The notes beneath the pieces were generated by a model. The model saw nothing but the letters and a program-made list of their open reading frames with translations. It had not been told where the DNA came from and did not search any database. A stretch of 64,000 bases of DNA from Eubacterium sp. GTDB lineage: Bacteria; Bacillota; Clostridia; Oscillospirales; Acutalibacteraceae. Positions within the stretch are counted from its first letter, which is position 1. Every line of letters starts with the position of its first letter. Of this stretch, positions 51,079-62,816 are shown piece after piece. The DNA is taken from assembly GCA_017463985.1 (NCBI GenBank), contig JAFUEH010000011.1, forward strand, positions 1-64,000. The letters run 5' to 3'. The translations under genes and the position numbers were made by a program.

Positions 51079-52698
51079 TTAATTACTTGTTGTCGTTTCC
51101 TCTTCCTCGTCGTCGGGGTTTTGGGAGGGAACGCTGGTCACCTCGCCGTAATGCTCGTTGCGTACGGTTGCGGTCGTGGCGCTGTCGCCCTTGCTGTAAA
51201 AGCCGGAACGCCTTACCTTTTGAGTATCCACACGCAGGCGAGCCAGCGTGATGCTCGAGCGGTGATAGATGCGCGTTTGCATATAATACGCATCTGCCGG
51301 GAAGTCCGCCTTCCAGATCCACAGATTATTATATTCCGCATACTGGTCGCCGGTGACGTTATATTCCGGGAAATTCTGCGTATCAATATCAAAGCTCATC
51401 CAGCCCTGCGACAAGGCATACTTACCGATCTTGATAATATCGTTACGGTTAAAGCTGGTCTTGAGATACGGCACCAGCTCATTCACCAGACTGAGCAGCT
51501 TTGTATTGCTGACGTCCTGCATATCCTCATAAACCTGCATGAGCGTGGTTTTTTGACGGTCGGCGCGCGCGTTATCCGAATCGATATGACGGATCCGACA
51601 GTAGGCCAGCGCCTGTTCGCCGGTCAGCTGCAGCTCGCCCTCCGAGCCCTCAAACGTTTTTTCAATATACACATCGCCGTAGACATCCGGATTGTTGTTG
51701 ACCTCGTTGATTTCCTTTGCCGTCAGCGTCAGCGTAATACCGTTTGGATAGAGCGTATCAATAATCGTTTCAAAGGAGCTGAAATTCACGATCGCATAGC
51801 CGTCGATCTGTACCTTATATAGATGCTCTACCGCGTTCAGATACGTCTCCAGACCGCCGTAGGCTAACGCCTCGTTGAGCTTGCTGAATCGACCGGTTTC
51901 CTCGTTGCCCGGCTCGGTTTCGTAATAGGCCCATGAGTCGCGCAGCACAGAGGTCAGCATGATCTCCTCGGTGTCGATATTAATACTGGCCAAGATCGCG
52001 GCGTCCGCACGCGTATCTTCCTCGCTGATCTCTTCGTCACGCGTATCCTCACCGATCAGCATCACGTTGAGCACGTGAGAGGAGGAGCAGGGAGAACCGT
52101 TATAGTACCACGTTTTTACCATATCCTCCATAGAGGAAAGCTCTGTTGCTTCCGTTTCCTCGATCGGATCAAAATTTTCGCTCAGCGTTTTCATGCCCTG
52201 CCATTCGGTTTCCGTTACCTGCATCGTTTCATCCGTGCTGTTGTTGACGATACCGTTGATCCAGCCGTTGACGATCGTATAGGCGGCAATACCGGCCGCG
52301 ACAATCAGCACCGCCAAAATAACCACGATCGCGATGATGAGCCGCTTTTGCTTTTTGCTTAACGGCTTTCTGCGGTGTGCCTTTTGTTCAGGCGCCTCCT
52401 CCGGCTCAGCAGTCGGCGCTGACGCACTTTTCGGCTCCTCCGTCTGCGGCGCATAATCAAGGATATTGAGCATACCCTCTTCCTCCACTGGTGTCACCGC
52501 TGTGACAGCCGGTGTTGTCGGTTCCGGTTCGGGCGTTGGTTCCGGTTCGGGCGTTGGTTCCGGCTCAGGCGTCGGCTCCGGTTCGGGTGTTGGCTCCGGT
52601 TCGGGCTTTATTGATTTTTGTGCAATTTGCTTTTCGTTTTCTTCTCTTCTTTTTTTCACTTCAGAGAGAATGTCGTCAATATTATATTCGTTCGCCAA
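51079..52698 (-). CDS. LytR-CpsA-Psr (LCP) family protein with PEPEPT repeat region
   Basis: About 539 residues. The cytoplasmic N-terminus contains ANEYNIDDILSEVKKRREE and a Pro-Glu-Thr repeat (about residues 32-62). One membrane helix is at about 120-143 (RLIIAIVVILAVLIVAAGIA). The extracellular LCP domain follows (VLNVMLIGEDTRDE, TADAAILAS-like RADAAILASINID, VLRDSW, YCRIRHIDSDNARADRQ). LCP enzymes attach wall polymers to peptidoglycan. I place the start at TTG 52698 because AGGAG lies 7 bases upstream; the TTG at 52719 has none. Confidence 0.88.
   Translation of the reverse strand: MANEYNIDDILSEVKKRREENEKQIAQKSIKPEPEPTPEPEPTPEPEPTPEPEPTPEPEPTTPAVTAVTPVEEEGMLNILDYAPQTEEPKSASAPTAEPEEAPEQKAHRRKPLSKKQKRLIIAIVVILAVLIVAAGIAAYTIVNGWINGIVNNSTDETMQVTETEWQGMKTLSENFDPIEETEATELSSMEDMVKTWYYNGSPCSSSHVLNVMLIGEDTRDEEISEEDTRADAAILASINIDTEEIMLTSVLRDSWAYYETEPGNEETGRFSKLNEALAYGGLETYLNAVEHLYKVQIDGYAIVNFSSFETIIDTLYPNGITLTLTAKEINEVNNNPDVYGDVYIEKTFEGSEGELQLTGEQALAYCRIRHIDSDNARADRQKTTLMQVYEDMQDVSNTKLLSLVNELVPYLKTSFNRNDIIKIGKYALSQGWMSFDIDTQNFPEYNVTGDQYAEYNNLWIWKADFPADAYYMQTRIYHRSSITLARLRVDTQKVRRSGFYSKGDSATTATVRNEHYGEVTSVPSQNPDDEEEETTTSN
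52520..52611. repeat. About five tandem 18-bp repeats inside the LCP gene
   Basis: The unit GGTTCCGGTTCGGGCGTT recurs with small changes and encodes PEPEPT on the minus strand. The length is an exact multiple of three, so copy-number change keeps the frame. Confidence 0.85.
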
Positions 52699-52776
52699 TC
52701 TTCTTCTCCTCTTTGACAAGCTGGTTTTTAATATATACCGCCTGTATGGCGTTTATTTAACGGAACTGTAAAGATT

Positions 52777-55275
52777 TTATGAATTGGTGTCGTTTTCCTC
52801 TGAAGCCTCGGCAAGCTCCGCCGTTTCCTCTGCTTCGTCCTCAACCTTGTCCACAACACTGAGCGTGGCCAGTCGTTCGCCTTCCTTCACGCGCATGACC
52901 TTGACGCCCTTACTCGGCCGTTTAAAGGCAGAGATCTGCTCCGCGTGGGTACGGATCACGATACCGTCGGTGGTGATCATGATCACGTCGTTACTGTCGT
53001 CGACCGGCGCAATCATCGCTACCTTGCCGAACTGATCAGTACGGTAGTTGATCAGTCCCTTGCCGGCGCGCGACTGCACGCGGTAATCGGTAAACTCACT
53101 CTTTCTGCCGTAACCGGTTTCGCTGACGGTCAACAGCTGCTTGCCCTCGAGCGCAACAGCAAAGCCGACCACGTAGTCGCCCTCGCTCAGTTGAATCGCC
53201 TTCACGCCGCGGGCGGTTCTGCCGATCAGTCGGGCGTCGCTTTCGTTAAAGCAGATCGCCATACCGTCGTGTGTCGCGACCACCAGCTGCCGTGCGCCGT
53301 CAGTCACGTCTACCCAGCAAAGCTCGTCGCCTTCGTCCAGATTGATCGCAATAATACCGCTTTTACGGATATGGTCATATTGACTGATAGCAGTACGCTT
53401 AATGATACCGTTTCTTGTTACCATGCAAAGATACGCACGGTCCTCCTCCTTCGGGATCTTTACCATTGCAGAAACGGTCTCGTCCTGCTCGAGCGGCAGC
53501 AGATTCACCACGTTTAAGCCCTTACTGGTACGGGAGGATTCGGGAATTTGATAGCCCTTCAGCTTAAATACCTTGCCCTTGTTCGTAAAAATAAATACAA
53601 AGTCGTGTGTAGAGCAGGCGAACATCGTTTTCGCGTAATCCTCTTCACGCCGTGACATACCGGAAATACCCTTTCCGCCGCGGTTCTGCGCTTTGTAGGT
53701 GTCGACCGTCTGGCGCTTGATATAGCCGCGCTCGGTCAACGTAAGGATACAATCCTCTACCGGAATCAGATCTTCGTCGTCTACGTCGCCGGTAAAGGCG
53801 GAAATTTCCGTTCTTCTTGCGTCACCGTATTTATCGGCAATTTCTCTTGCCTCGAGCTTGATAATTTCGTCAATACGTTTTTCGTTTGCCAAAATATCGG
53901 TAAAATCCTTGATCTTTGCATGAAGCTCGTCCAGTTCATTCAGGATTTTTTCAATTTCAAGACCGGCAAGCTGACCTAAACGGTATGCCACGATGGCGCT
54001 CGCCTGTGGGTCGTCAAAGCCAAACTGGTCCATAATCGCCTGTTTTGCTTCCGCTTGACCGCCGCGGCAGGCGCGGATCGCCGCAATGACCTCGTCCACA
54101 ATATCGATCGCCTTGGCAAGACCCTCTAAGATATGCGCTCTTTCCTGCGCCTTTTTCAGATCGTACGCCGTTCTTCTTCTGATAATATCTCTTTGGAAAA
54201 CAATATATTTTTCCAAAATATCTTTCAGGGTCATTACCTTCGGTACGCCGTCGTCGAGTGCCAGCATGATCGCGCCGAAGGTCACCTGCATATCGGTGAG
54301 CTTATACAGATTGTTTAATACAACCTGTGCGTTCGCGTCGCGCTTCACGACAATTTCAATATGCATACCGCGTCTGTCGGAATAATCCTGAATATCCGCG
54401 ACACCCTCGAGGCGCTTTTCCTTCACCAGCTCGGCAATACGGGTGATCAGTCTTGCTTTGTTCACGCCGTAGGGGATCTCGCTGACAACAATTTTAAAGC
54501 GGTCGCCCTTTGTTTCTACGATTTCCGCACGGGCACGAACATAAATTTTACCGCGTCCGGTGGCATACGCCTCGCGGATACCGCGCGCGCCCATGATAAT
54601 ACCGGCAGTCGGGAAGTCAGGTCCCTTGATATGCTCCATCAGCTCGTCCAGCTCTGCCTCCGGATTGTCGATCAGACAGCACATACCCTCCACGACCTCG
54701 CGCATATTGTGCGGCGGAATATTCGTCGCCATACCGACGGCGATACCGGAGGAGCCGTTGACCAGCAGATTCGGAAAACGTGCCGGCAGCACGGTCGGCT
54801 CATTTTCGGTGTCGTCAAAGTTAGGCGCCCAGTCGATCGTGTCCTTTTTAATATCCTCTAGCATTTTCATGGCGGTCTTTGACAGCCTGCTTTCGGTATA
54901 ACGGTAAGCGGCCGGCGGATCACCGTCGATGGAACCGAAGTTACCGTGACCGTCCACTAAGATATGGCGCATGGAAAACGTCTGTGCCAAACGCACCATG
55001 GCGTCATAAACGGAAGCGTCGCCATGCGGATGATAGTGACCGAGCACGTCACCGACAGTGGTGGCGCACTTTCTGTAAGGATTTGTCGGATAGAGATTAT
55101 TCTTATACATTGCGTATAAAATACGACGGTGTACCGGCTTTAAGCCGTCACGTACATCCGGCAGCGCACGCGAAACGATAACGCTCATGGAATAGTCCAA
55201 AAACGCTTTTCTGATTTCGTCGCTGATCTCAACGTCTACAATTTTTTGATTATCATAACGGATTTCTTCGTTCAA
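52777..55275 (-). CDS. gyrA: DNA gyrase subunit A
   Basis: An 832-residue gyrase A. The catalytic Tyr is in [24 protein letters not shown] is the quinolone-determining region, and the C-terminal beta-pinwheel carries the GyrA box QNRGGKG. At the position of E. coli Ser83 this protein has Ala (GDAS in place of GDSA). I choose TTG 55275 (NEEIRYDN) because AAGGAG lies 8 bases upstream; longer in-frame starts at 55323 and 55314 lack a site at proper spacing. The acidic tail ([17 protein letters not shown]) is normal. Confidence 0.96.
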   Translation of the reverse strand: MNEEIRYDNQKIVDVEISDEIRKAFLDYSMSVIVSRALPDVRDGLKPVHRRILYAMYKNNLYPTNPYRKCATTVGDVLGHYHPHGDASVYDAMVRLAQTFSMRHILVDGHGNFGSIDGDPPAAYRYTESRLSKTAMKMLEDIKKDTIDWAPNFDDTENEPTVLPARFPNLLVNGSSGIAVGMATNIPPHNMREVVEGMCCLIDNPEAELDELMEHIKGPDFPTAGIIMGARGIREAYATGRGKIYVRARAEIVETKGDRFKIVVSEIPYGVNKARLITRIAELVKEKRLEGVADIQDYSDRRGMHIEIVVKRDANAQVVLNNLYKLTDMQVTFGAIMLALDDGVPKVMTLKDILEKYIVFQRDIIRRRTAYDLKKAQERAHILEGLAKAIDIVDEVIAAIRACRGGQAEAKQAIMDQFGFDDPQASAIVAYRLGQLAGLEIEKILNELDELHAKIKDFTDILANEKRIDEIIKLEAREIADKYGDARRTEISAFTGDVDDEDLIPVEDCILTLTERGYIKRQTVDTYKAQNRGGKGISGMSRREEDYAKTMFACSTHDFVFIFTNKGKVFKLKGYQIPESSRTSKGLNVVNLLPLEQDETVSAMVKIPKEEDRAYLCMVTRNGIIKRTAISQYDHIRKSGIIAINLDEGDELCWVDVTDGARQLVVATHDGMAICFNESDARLIGRTARGVKAIQLSEGDYVVGFAVALEGKQLLTVSETGYGRKSEFTDYRVQSRAGKGLINYRTDQFGKVAMIAPVDDSNDVIMITTDGIVIRTHAEQISAFKRPSKGVKVMRVKEGERLATLSVVDKVEDEAEETAELAEASEENDTNS

Positions 55276-55366
55276 GGGATTCACTCCTTTTTTTCTTTCG
55301 CTGACGGTTTTCATCACCGCCATCAGCCTACGGCGTTAACCGTTTTAAGTCACGCTTTTATATCTA

Positions 55367-57370
<2,004 letters not shown>

Positions 57371-57384
57371 TCATTTCAATGATG

Positions 57385-57618
57385 TCATTTTGCTCTTTTA
57401 TATAATGTTGCCGTGTTGACAGGACTGACATATACGGTGCCGTCCGTCACCACAAAGCTTTTCGGCAGCTCATAATTGACGTATTTCACCCTGCCGTTTT
57501 TTTCTGCCAACGCTAAGTAATCTCTCGTGGCCTTATTAACGGTAGAGGTGTCCATATCAAAAATACCGATGATCTCACGGTCCGTTACGACCGTATTTTC
57601 TCCGAGATGAATAAACAT
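57385..57618 (-). CDS. remB: DUF370 extracellular matrix regulator RemB
   Basis: A 77-residue DUF370 protein (FIHLGENTVVTDREIIGIFD). In Bacillus, RemA/RemB-type proteins influence biofilm matrix genes. It lies between recF and gyrB, the classical yaaB position. The ATG is 2 bases after the recF stop. Confidence 0.92.
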   Translation of the reverse strand: MFIHLGENTVVTDREIIGIFDMDTSTVNKATRDYLALAEKNGRVKYVNYELPKSFVVTDGTVYVSPVNTATLYKRAK

Positions 57619-57620
57619 AG

Positions 57621-58706
57621 TTAAACCAGCGTTCCGTTTGCAATATGAATCGTTTTTCCCTTTTTCAGCCGCAGCACCTGATCCTTATCGCAGCAGGTAA
57701 TAAACACCTGACTGGCTTCAATATGGTTCATAATATAATCCTGTCGCTGCTGATCCAGCTCGCTCATCACATCGTCGAGCAGGGCTACCGGCTGGATACC
57801 GGTCATTTCCTTGAGCAGTGCCGCTTCCGCCAGCTTTAGTGCTAATACACAGGAGCGCTGTTGTCCCTGTGAGCCAAAGCTGCGTGCGTTTTTGCCGTTG
57901 ATCAACAGCTCAATTTCATCGCGGTGCGGTCCCTCCGTTGTGGTTTGGAGTAGAATATCCTTTTCCTGACATTCCTCCAACAGTGCGGTCAGCCGTTCCT
58001 CAATTTGCTTTTCATCCGCCGTATAACCAATATCAGGCGAATACAGAATTTCAATTTTTTCACACTGCCTGCTAAGGCCTTCAAATATTTCGTTGACATA
58101 CGGCGTCAGCGCTTCAATATATTTCAGCCGCTGATAAACCATTTTTGCACCGTAGTGCGCAACGTGATGATTCCACAGACTCAATAAACTGCTCAGATCC
58201 GGATGCTGTACAATATCCTTCAGTAAAAAATTACGCTGCGACAAAGCCTTTTGATAATCGCGCTGCAGTTTTGCATAGTTCGCTTTCAGTTGGCACAGTG
58301 CGTTATCAATAAAACTCCTGCGCTCTGCCGGTCCGTCTTTAATAATGCTTAAGTGGTCAGGACTGAAAATAATTGCCTTAATTTCTTCACCAAGCTGAGA
58401 ACGGCTGCGCTTTTCTACGCCGTTGAGCGTCATATTTTTTTTGGCGCCCAGCGTAATTTCCGCAGTCTGCTCTCTGCCGCTGCCTTCAAAGGTCAGCGAA
58501 AGCTTTGCCTGTTCTTTTTCCAGCGTGATCAGTTGATATTCCTTTGCGCCGCGAAAGCTCCGCGCGCCGGTGAAAAGATAGATTGCCTCCAGCAAATTCG
58601 TTTTGCCTTGTGCATTTTCACCCCAAATAATATTGACGTCTTCAAAATCCGTTTGAAAACTGCTGAAATTCCTGAAATTTTCCAGTTGAATACTATTGAT
58701 TTTCAT
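57621..58706 (-). CDS. recF: DNA replication and repair protein RecF
   Basis: A 361-residue SMC-like ATPase for gap repair. Walker A is GENAQGKTNLLEAI, the signature SFGSQGQQRSCVLALKLAEA, and Walker B PVALLDDVMSELD. The start overlaps yaaA by 14 bases. Confidence 0.97.
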   Translation of the reverse strand: MKINSIQLENFRNFSSFQTDFEDVNIIWGENAQGKTNLLEAIYLFTGARSFRGAKEYQLITLEKEQAKLSLTFEGSGREQTAEITLGAKKNMTLNGVEKRSRSQLGEEIKAIIFSPDHLSIIKDGPAERRSFIDNALCQLKANYAKLQRDYQKALSQRNFLLKDIVQHPDLSSLLSLWNHHVAHYGAKMVYQRLKYIEALTPYVNEIFEGLSRQCEKIEILYSPDIGYTADEKQIEERLTALLEECQEKDILLQTTTEGPHRDEIELLINGKNARSFGSQGQQRSCVLALKLAEAALLKEMTGIQPVALLDDVMSELDQQRQDYIMNHIEASQVFITCCDKDQVLRLKKGKTIHIANGTLV

Positions 58707-58944
58707 AAACGATCGTATAATCTACTGCAAAGGCGGTAACGACATCGCCTTCGCGCAGCTTTTTGCCGCGTGCCGTACAGACATCGCCGTTCACACGGAT
58801 AATACCGTCCTGAATCAGCTCCTTTGCATGGCCGCCGGTTTCAGCAATGGCCATCAGCTTTAAAAAAGCTTGCAGCTGAATAAAATCTGTATTGATCGGA
58901 ACTGTTTCCTGACGGTGCGGCGCTGCTTTTACTTTAATTTTCAT
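58693..58944 (-). CDS. yaaA: S4-domain RNA-binding protein YaaA
   Basis: An 83-residue S4 domain protein (FLKLMAIAETGGHAKELIQD and GDVCTARGKKLREGD). It is a conserved member of the dnaA-dnaN-yaaA-recF series and is involved in ribosome biogenesis in Bacillus. It overlaps dnaN by 11 bases. Confidence 0.93.
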   Translation of the reverse strand: MKIKVKAAPHRQETVPINTDFIQLQAFLKLMAIAETGGHAKELIQDGIIRVNGDVCTARGKKLREGDVVTAFAVDYTIVYENQ

Positions 58945-60046
58945 TTTTTAACCTCATCGGCAGCACCAGGAACAAAAAGCTGTTCCCGCTGAGCGGCATC
59001 ACCTTTACCGGACTGACCGGACCGCCAAGCTCAATTCTGACTTCGTCGGTATCCGCTGCATTGAGCGCGTCCAGCATGAATTTAGAATTGAAACCGATCT
59101 CTACGCGCTCGCCTGAGGTATTTGCGTGCGTATAGTCCACAACGCGGCCTAAGCTGGACACCGTAGAAACACGCATCTGATCGTTATCAAACAAGCAACG
59201 AATTGGGTTTTTCTGATTATTTTCAATCACTGGCAGCGTACGCTCAATACAGTTAACCGCATCGTTTGTATTAATTAACACGGTGGTGTTGATCACCTTT
59301 GGAATTGCCGTGTGATAATCTAAAAATTCACCGTCCAGCAGCCTTGAAATAATCGAATAATTTTCTACCTCAAATACGATATGGCGTCTGCCGACCTTAA
59401 TTAAAATATTATTTTCACTTTCTGTATTCATCAGCTTTAACAGCTCGCGGATCGTTTTTTTCGGCACGATAAAGGTTAAGTCGTCGCCTTCGTAGCTGAC
59501 AGCCTCCTTACGGATCGCTAAACGATAGCCGTCTACGCCGATCACCGTCAGCTCGTCCTTTTTCATATCGAATTTTAAGCCTGTATAAACCGGCTTTGAG
59601 CTTTCAGTATCCGCTACCGCAAATACCGTCTGTACGATCATGGAATACAGCATTTTTTGCTCCAGTTCCAGCGGATAACCGCCGTTAACGGAGGGAAGCT
59701 CCGGATAATCGTTTGCGTCAATACCGGAAATGCTGTAATGCGCTGCACCGCTGATAATAGAAACAGATGTACCGTTTGTTTCAACGGTAACCTCTTCATC
59801 CGCCAGTTTTCTGATAATATCGCAAAGCACCTTTGCGTTAATAACGATGTCGCCGTCCTCTTCAATATAGGCGTTGATACAGGTATTAATACCAAATTCA
59901 AAATCGTAGCCTGTCAGTGAAACGCTGCTGTTCACGGTCTCTATCAGGATACCTTCGATCGTTGGAATCGTTACCTTGGAGTTAACCGCTCTGATCACGT
60001 TATTGCAGGCGGTATTCAGCTCTTTTGTTTTACAAGTAAATTTCAT
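58934..60046 (-). CDS. dnaN: DNA polymerase III beta subunit (sliding clamp)
   Basis: A 370-residue clamp with three clamp folds. The N-terminus MKFTCKTKELNTACNNVIRA and C-terminal PVKVMPLSGNSFLFLVLPMR are typical. AGGAAAGG lies before the ATG. It is separated from dnaA by 260 bases that may be part of the origin. Confidence 0.97.
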   Translation of the reverse strand: MKFTCKTKELNTACNNVIRAVNSKVTIPTIEGILIETVNSSVSLTGYDFEFGINTCINAYIEEDGDIVINAKVLCDIIRKLADEEVTVETNGTSVSIISGAAHYSISGIDANDYPELPSVNGGYPLELEQKMLYSMIVQTVFAVADTESSKPVYTGLKFDMKKDELTVIGVDGYRLAIRKEAVSYEGDDLTFIVPKKTIRELLKLMNTESENNILIKVGRRHIVFEVENYSIISRLLDGEFLDYHTAIPKVINTTVLINTNDAVNCIERTLPVIENNQKNPIRCLFDNDQMRVSTVSSLGRVVDYTHANTSGERVEIGFNSKFMLDALNAADTDEVRIELGGPVSPVKVMPLSGNSFLFLVLPMRLKNEN

Positions 60047-60306
60047 TTCTATCAGCCTTTCCTTTCATTAAAAATCAAAAACGGCGTTTTTGCATTTTTC
60101 GTAGAAATACAATGTATGTCAGTTGTAGTCATATAGGGGGTGTAAAAGGTGTAAAAGCTTTTACAGTGCCTGTGATCGCTGATTTTTCTTTTCACCTGAC
60201 GTCGTTGTCAAAGTGTGTAAAAAAATCGGAAAAAGAGGAAAACTATTTTTTTCACCTGCCCTGTGAAAAATAAACGGGTGAAAAAGGAAAAAATAGTGGA
60301 AAACGC
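60047..60306. other. dnaA-dnaN intergenic region, possible origin element
   Basis: A 260-bp non-coding region with repeated CTTTTCACC/GTGAAAA-like motifs (TTTTCACCTG near 60193 and 60251, GTGAAAAA near 60266 and 60279) and TGTAAAAG repeats (60140-60162). No perfect TTATNCACA was found. In Bacillus the matching gap carries the downstream half of a bipartite oriC. Confidence 0.4.
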
Positions 60307-61650
60307 TTACTGCTGCTCGTCCTTAATATTGTTGATAATATCCATGACCTGCGCGTTTAACGCTGTGTTGGTCAGCAGCTTTTTTTCCATCTCCTCAAAG
60401 TTATACATGACGGTAGTTCTGTCCTTGCTGAATTCCTTGCCGATATCTTTAAAGCTCATATCCGTTACACTGCGGATAATATAAAATGTCATTTTCCGTG
60501 CGGTGGAAATATTGGCATTTCTTTTTTTAGAATAGATATCCTCAATAGAAACGCCGGTCGTGCGGCTGACCTCCTCCACAATATGCTGGATCGTGATTGG
60601 CAGCGGCTGTACAACATTCACAACATCCTTAATAGCCTGCTGTGCTGTCGCGATCGTAGGCGGTTCGCCGCCGTAAGTACACATCGCGTGCATCGTATTG
60701 GTGCTGCCCTCCAGCTGGCGAATATTGGATTTAATGCGCTCAGCAATAAATTCAATCACGTTATTATCCAGCTCAAAATTCAGCAGCTCTGCCTTACGCT
60801 TAATGATTGCACAGCGCGTTTCAAATTCCGGCGTCTGAATATCAGCCAGCAGACCTGTCTCAAACCGAGAGCGCATCCGCTCAGTCAGCGTGCGGATTTC
60901 CTTTGGCGGTCGATCAGAGGTTAAAACAACTTGCTTTCCGTTTTCAATCAAGGAGTTAAAGGTATGGAAAAATTCCTCCTCTGTTTGAATTTTACCGCCG
61001 ATAAACTGAACGTCATCCACTAAAAATACGTCGATATTATTTCTGTATTTTTCATGAAATTCATCGACTGTATGATTGCCGAGCGCCGCAATAAATTCAT
61101 TCGTAAAGGCCTCTGCGTGGACATAAACGATCTTATAATCCGGAAAATTTTCTGTTACCGCGTGTGAGATCGCCTTCAATAAGTGCGTTTTACCGAGACC
61201 GGAGGAGCCGTAGATAAACAGGGGATTATAATTCGCTACATTATTGCCGCCGGAAAACTTGCCGCCCGGGTTCGCAGCGATAGCTTTTGCGGCGGTGTAA
61301 GCAAATTTATTAGACGGACCGGCAATAAAATTATCAAAGGTAAAAATATCGTTAGAAAGATTCGTTAAATTTTTTTGATTTTTTTCCTCGGTGCTGATAT
61401 TATCCTCCGGCGAGGTATAATTCAGCTTGATCCGAAAGCCGATCACGGCGTTAAAGGCCTCTTCAAAAAGCTGCTCGTATTCATGAATAACAATATTTTT
61501 ATTGAACTGCGACGGAAAAAGAATGGTTGCCGTTCCCTCTGAAAAATCTACCAGCTCAATATTGGAAAACCAAACGTTATATACCGTGTCGTTGATTTTG
61601 GATTTAAAATAATTCAGCACGTTCTGCCATAATTCATTCAGGTTATTCAC
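60307..61650 (-). CDS. dnaA: Chromosomal replication initiator DnaA
   Basis: A 447-residue initiator. Domain I is at the N-terminus (LNELWQNVLNYFKSKI), the AAA+ core has GSSGLGKTHLLKAI and VFLVDDVQFIGGK, and the C-terminal DNA-binding helix has SKDRTTVMYNFEEME. GTG start with AAGGAAG upstream. The GTG lies within a perfect DnaA box. Confidence 0.97.
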   Translation of the reverse strand: MNNLNELWQNVLNYFKSKINDTVYNVWFSNIELVDFSEGTATILFPSQFNKNIVIHEYEQLFEEAFNAVIGFRIKLNYTSPEDNISTEEKNQKNLTNLSNDIFTFDNFIAGPSNKFAYTAAKAIAANPGGKFSGGNNVANYNPLFIYGSSGLGKTHLLKAISHAVTENFPDYKIVYVHAEAFTNEFIAALGNHTVDEFHEKYRNNIDVFLVDDVQFIGGKIQTEEEFFHTFNSLIENGKQVVLTSDRPPKEIRTLTERMRSRFETGLLADIQTPEFETRCAIIKRKAELLNFELDNNVIEFIAERIKSNIRQLEGSTNTMHAMCTYGGEPPTIATAQQAIKDVVNVVQPLPITIQHIVEEVSRTTGVSIEDIYSKKRNANISTARKMTFYIIRSVTDMSFKDIGKEFSKDRTTVMYNFEEMEKKLLTNTALNAQVMDIINNIKDEQQ

Positions 61651-61651
61651 A
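61643..61651 (+). promoter_or_regulatory. DnaA box covering the dnaA start codon
   Basis: TTATTCACA is a perfect match to TTATNCACA. On the minus strand it reads TGTGAATAA, whose GTG is the dnaA initiation codon. Confidence 0.6.
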
Positions 61652-61711
61652 GTAGCTTCCTTTCTCTTTATTCTATATCTTAAAGTAATAACTATATTTA
61701 TACAAATAATT

Positions 61712-61740
61712 ATTATATAATAATACTAACTATAAGTCAA
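61712..61740 (-). promoter_or_regulatory. dnaA promoter
   Basis: TTGACT (61735-61740) and TATAAT (61712-61717), 17-bp spacer, minus strand. Confidence 0.8.
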
Positions 61741-61796
61741 TAATATTTAAAAGTTTTTAAACATTAATATTTTAAAGCGTGGAAAAGTAAATACAC

Positions 61797-61825
61797 TTGT
61801 AATTTACAAAAGAATATTATATAAT
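61797..61825 (+). promoter_or_regulatory. Promoter of the LCP-like gene right of oriC
   Basis: TTGTAA (61797-61802) and TATAAT (61820-61825), 17-bp spacer. Confidence 0.7.
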
Positions 61826-61868
61826 CTTGTTATTAAAATCTTGTATGACAGTAAAGGACGGTGAAGCA

Positions 61869-62798
61869 ATGCGGCTGTTTAAAAATAGAGGCGATATTTA
61901 TATTGCCAAAAGCGGCGTTAATGCGTCAAAGCAGACAAAAATTCTATATGCGCTGTTAGCGGCAACCGTTGTCTTTACCGTTGTGTTTGTGGTGCTGCTG
62001 TCACAGCGATATGACACAGTAGCGGCATTTTTTGCAGACGGGGAGGTCACCGCGACAGAGCAGGCGGTGTTGTCGGATGAAGAACAGCTGCCGCATATCG
62101 CCGGTAAGACCAATTTTTTAGTGATGGAAACGGACGACGCGCAAACAGAGCTGCACTATCTGTTTCTGCTGCAAGCGGATAAGGATAATTTAGCCTACAA
62201 AACAGCTGCGCTGCCGCTTGATTTGACCGTTGAAGGCGTACCGATCACCGATATTTTTGCCCAAGGCGGCAGTGCCGCACTGCAAAAGCAGCTGACAGAA
62301 TATTTTGGCTTTACGATTGATTATCAGGTACAGTTTAAAGCAAGCTCGTTTGTGGAATTTGTCAATAAGCTCGGCTCTTTCGTCTATACTGCTAACCGAG
62401 AAATCCGTTTTTCAGGCGGAGAAGGGGACGACAGCTATTCTCTGCGTGTGAATGAGGGAGAGCAAAGGTTGTCCGGTCGCGACATTAATAACCTGTTGCG
62501 CTACTATGCGCAGGAGGAAAAGAATTATGCGGCGGAAAACGAGCTGGTTCTGGCAATGTTTCGCGGTATTTTCAATACAGAAAATTATGAAAAAAGCGAT
62601 AGCCTTTACCGTCTGTTTGTTAAATCCTGCAATACAGATATCACCGTACGTGATTTTGAAAACGGAAAAAATGCACTGATGGTCTACTGTACAAAAAATA
62701 CGGATATTACCGTTTATGCCGTCACGGCGGAAGCGCAGGACGGCGAGCTGACGGCGGAGACGTTAAAGGCGCTGAAGGGCTATTTCAGCCATGAGTGA
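61869..62798 (+). CDS. Membrane-anchored degenerate LCP-like protein
   Basis: About 309 residues. A short basic cytoplasmic start (RLFKNRGDIYIAKSGVN) precedes one membrane helix (residues about 22-45). The extracellular part resembles LytR-CpsA-Psr proteins in pattern (FLVMETDDAQTELHYLFLL; FVEFVNKLGSF; GEQRLSGRDINNLLRYY), but the conserved Arg and Asp residues that bind the polyprenyl pyrophosphate are not apparent. It may be a regulatory paralogue. AAGGA lies 10 bases before ATG 61869. It is followed by folE after 18 bases. Confidence 0.7.
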   Translation: MRLFKNRGDIYIAKSGVNASKQTKILYALLAATVVFTVVFVVLLSQRYDTVAAFFADGEVTATEQAVLSDEEQLPHIAGKTNFLVMETDDAQTELHYLFLLQADKDNLAYKTAALPLDLTVEGVPITDIFAQGGSAALQKQLTEYFGFTIDYQVQFKASSFVEFVNKLGSFVYTANREIRFSGGEGDDSYSLRVNEGEQRLSGRDINNLLRYYAQEEKNYAAENELVLAMFRGIFNTENYEKSDSLYRLFVKSCNTDITVRDFENGKNALMVYCTKNTDITVYAVTAEAQDGELTAETLKALKGYFSHE

Positions 62799-62816
62799 TC
62801 AGAATAGGAGAGACGT

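Larger units (their letters stand above)
61651..61868. other. oriC: AT-rich region upstream of dnaA, putative oriC unwinding element
   Basis: About 200 bp of extremely AT-rich DNA at the point where gene strand switches from minus (dnaA side) to plus. It contains both divergent promoters. Apart from the box at 61643 I see only weak DnaA-box-like matches (for example TTTTCCACG on the minus strand near 61780), so the origin call rests on position, base composition and strand switch. Confidence 0.5.

Noticed and set aside
52520-52611. CRISPR-like regular repeats
   Set aside because: Units are contiguous 18-mers without spacers and lie in frame inside the LCP gene.
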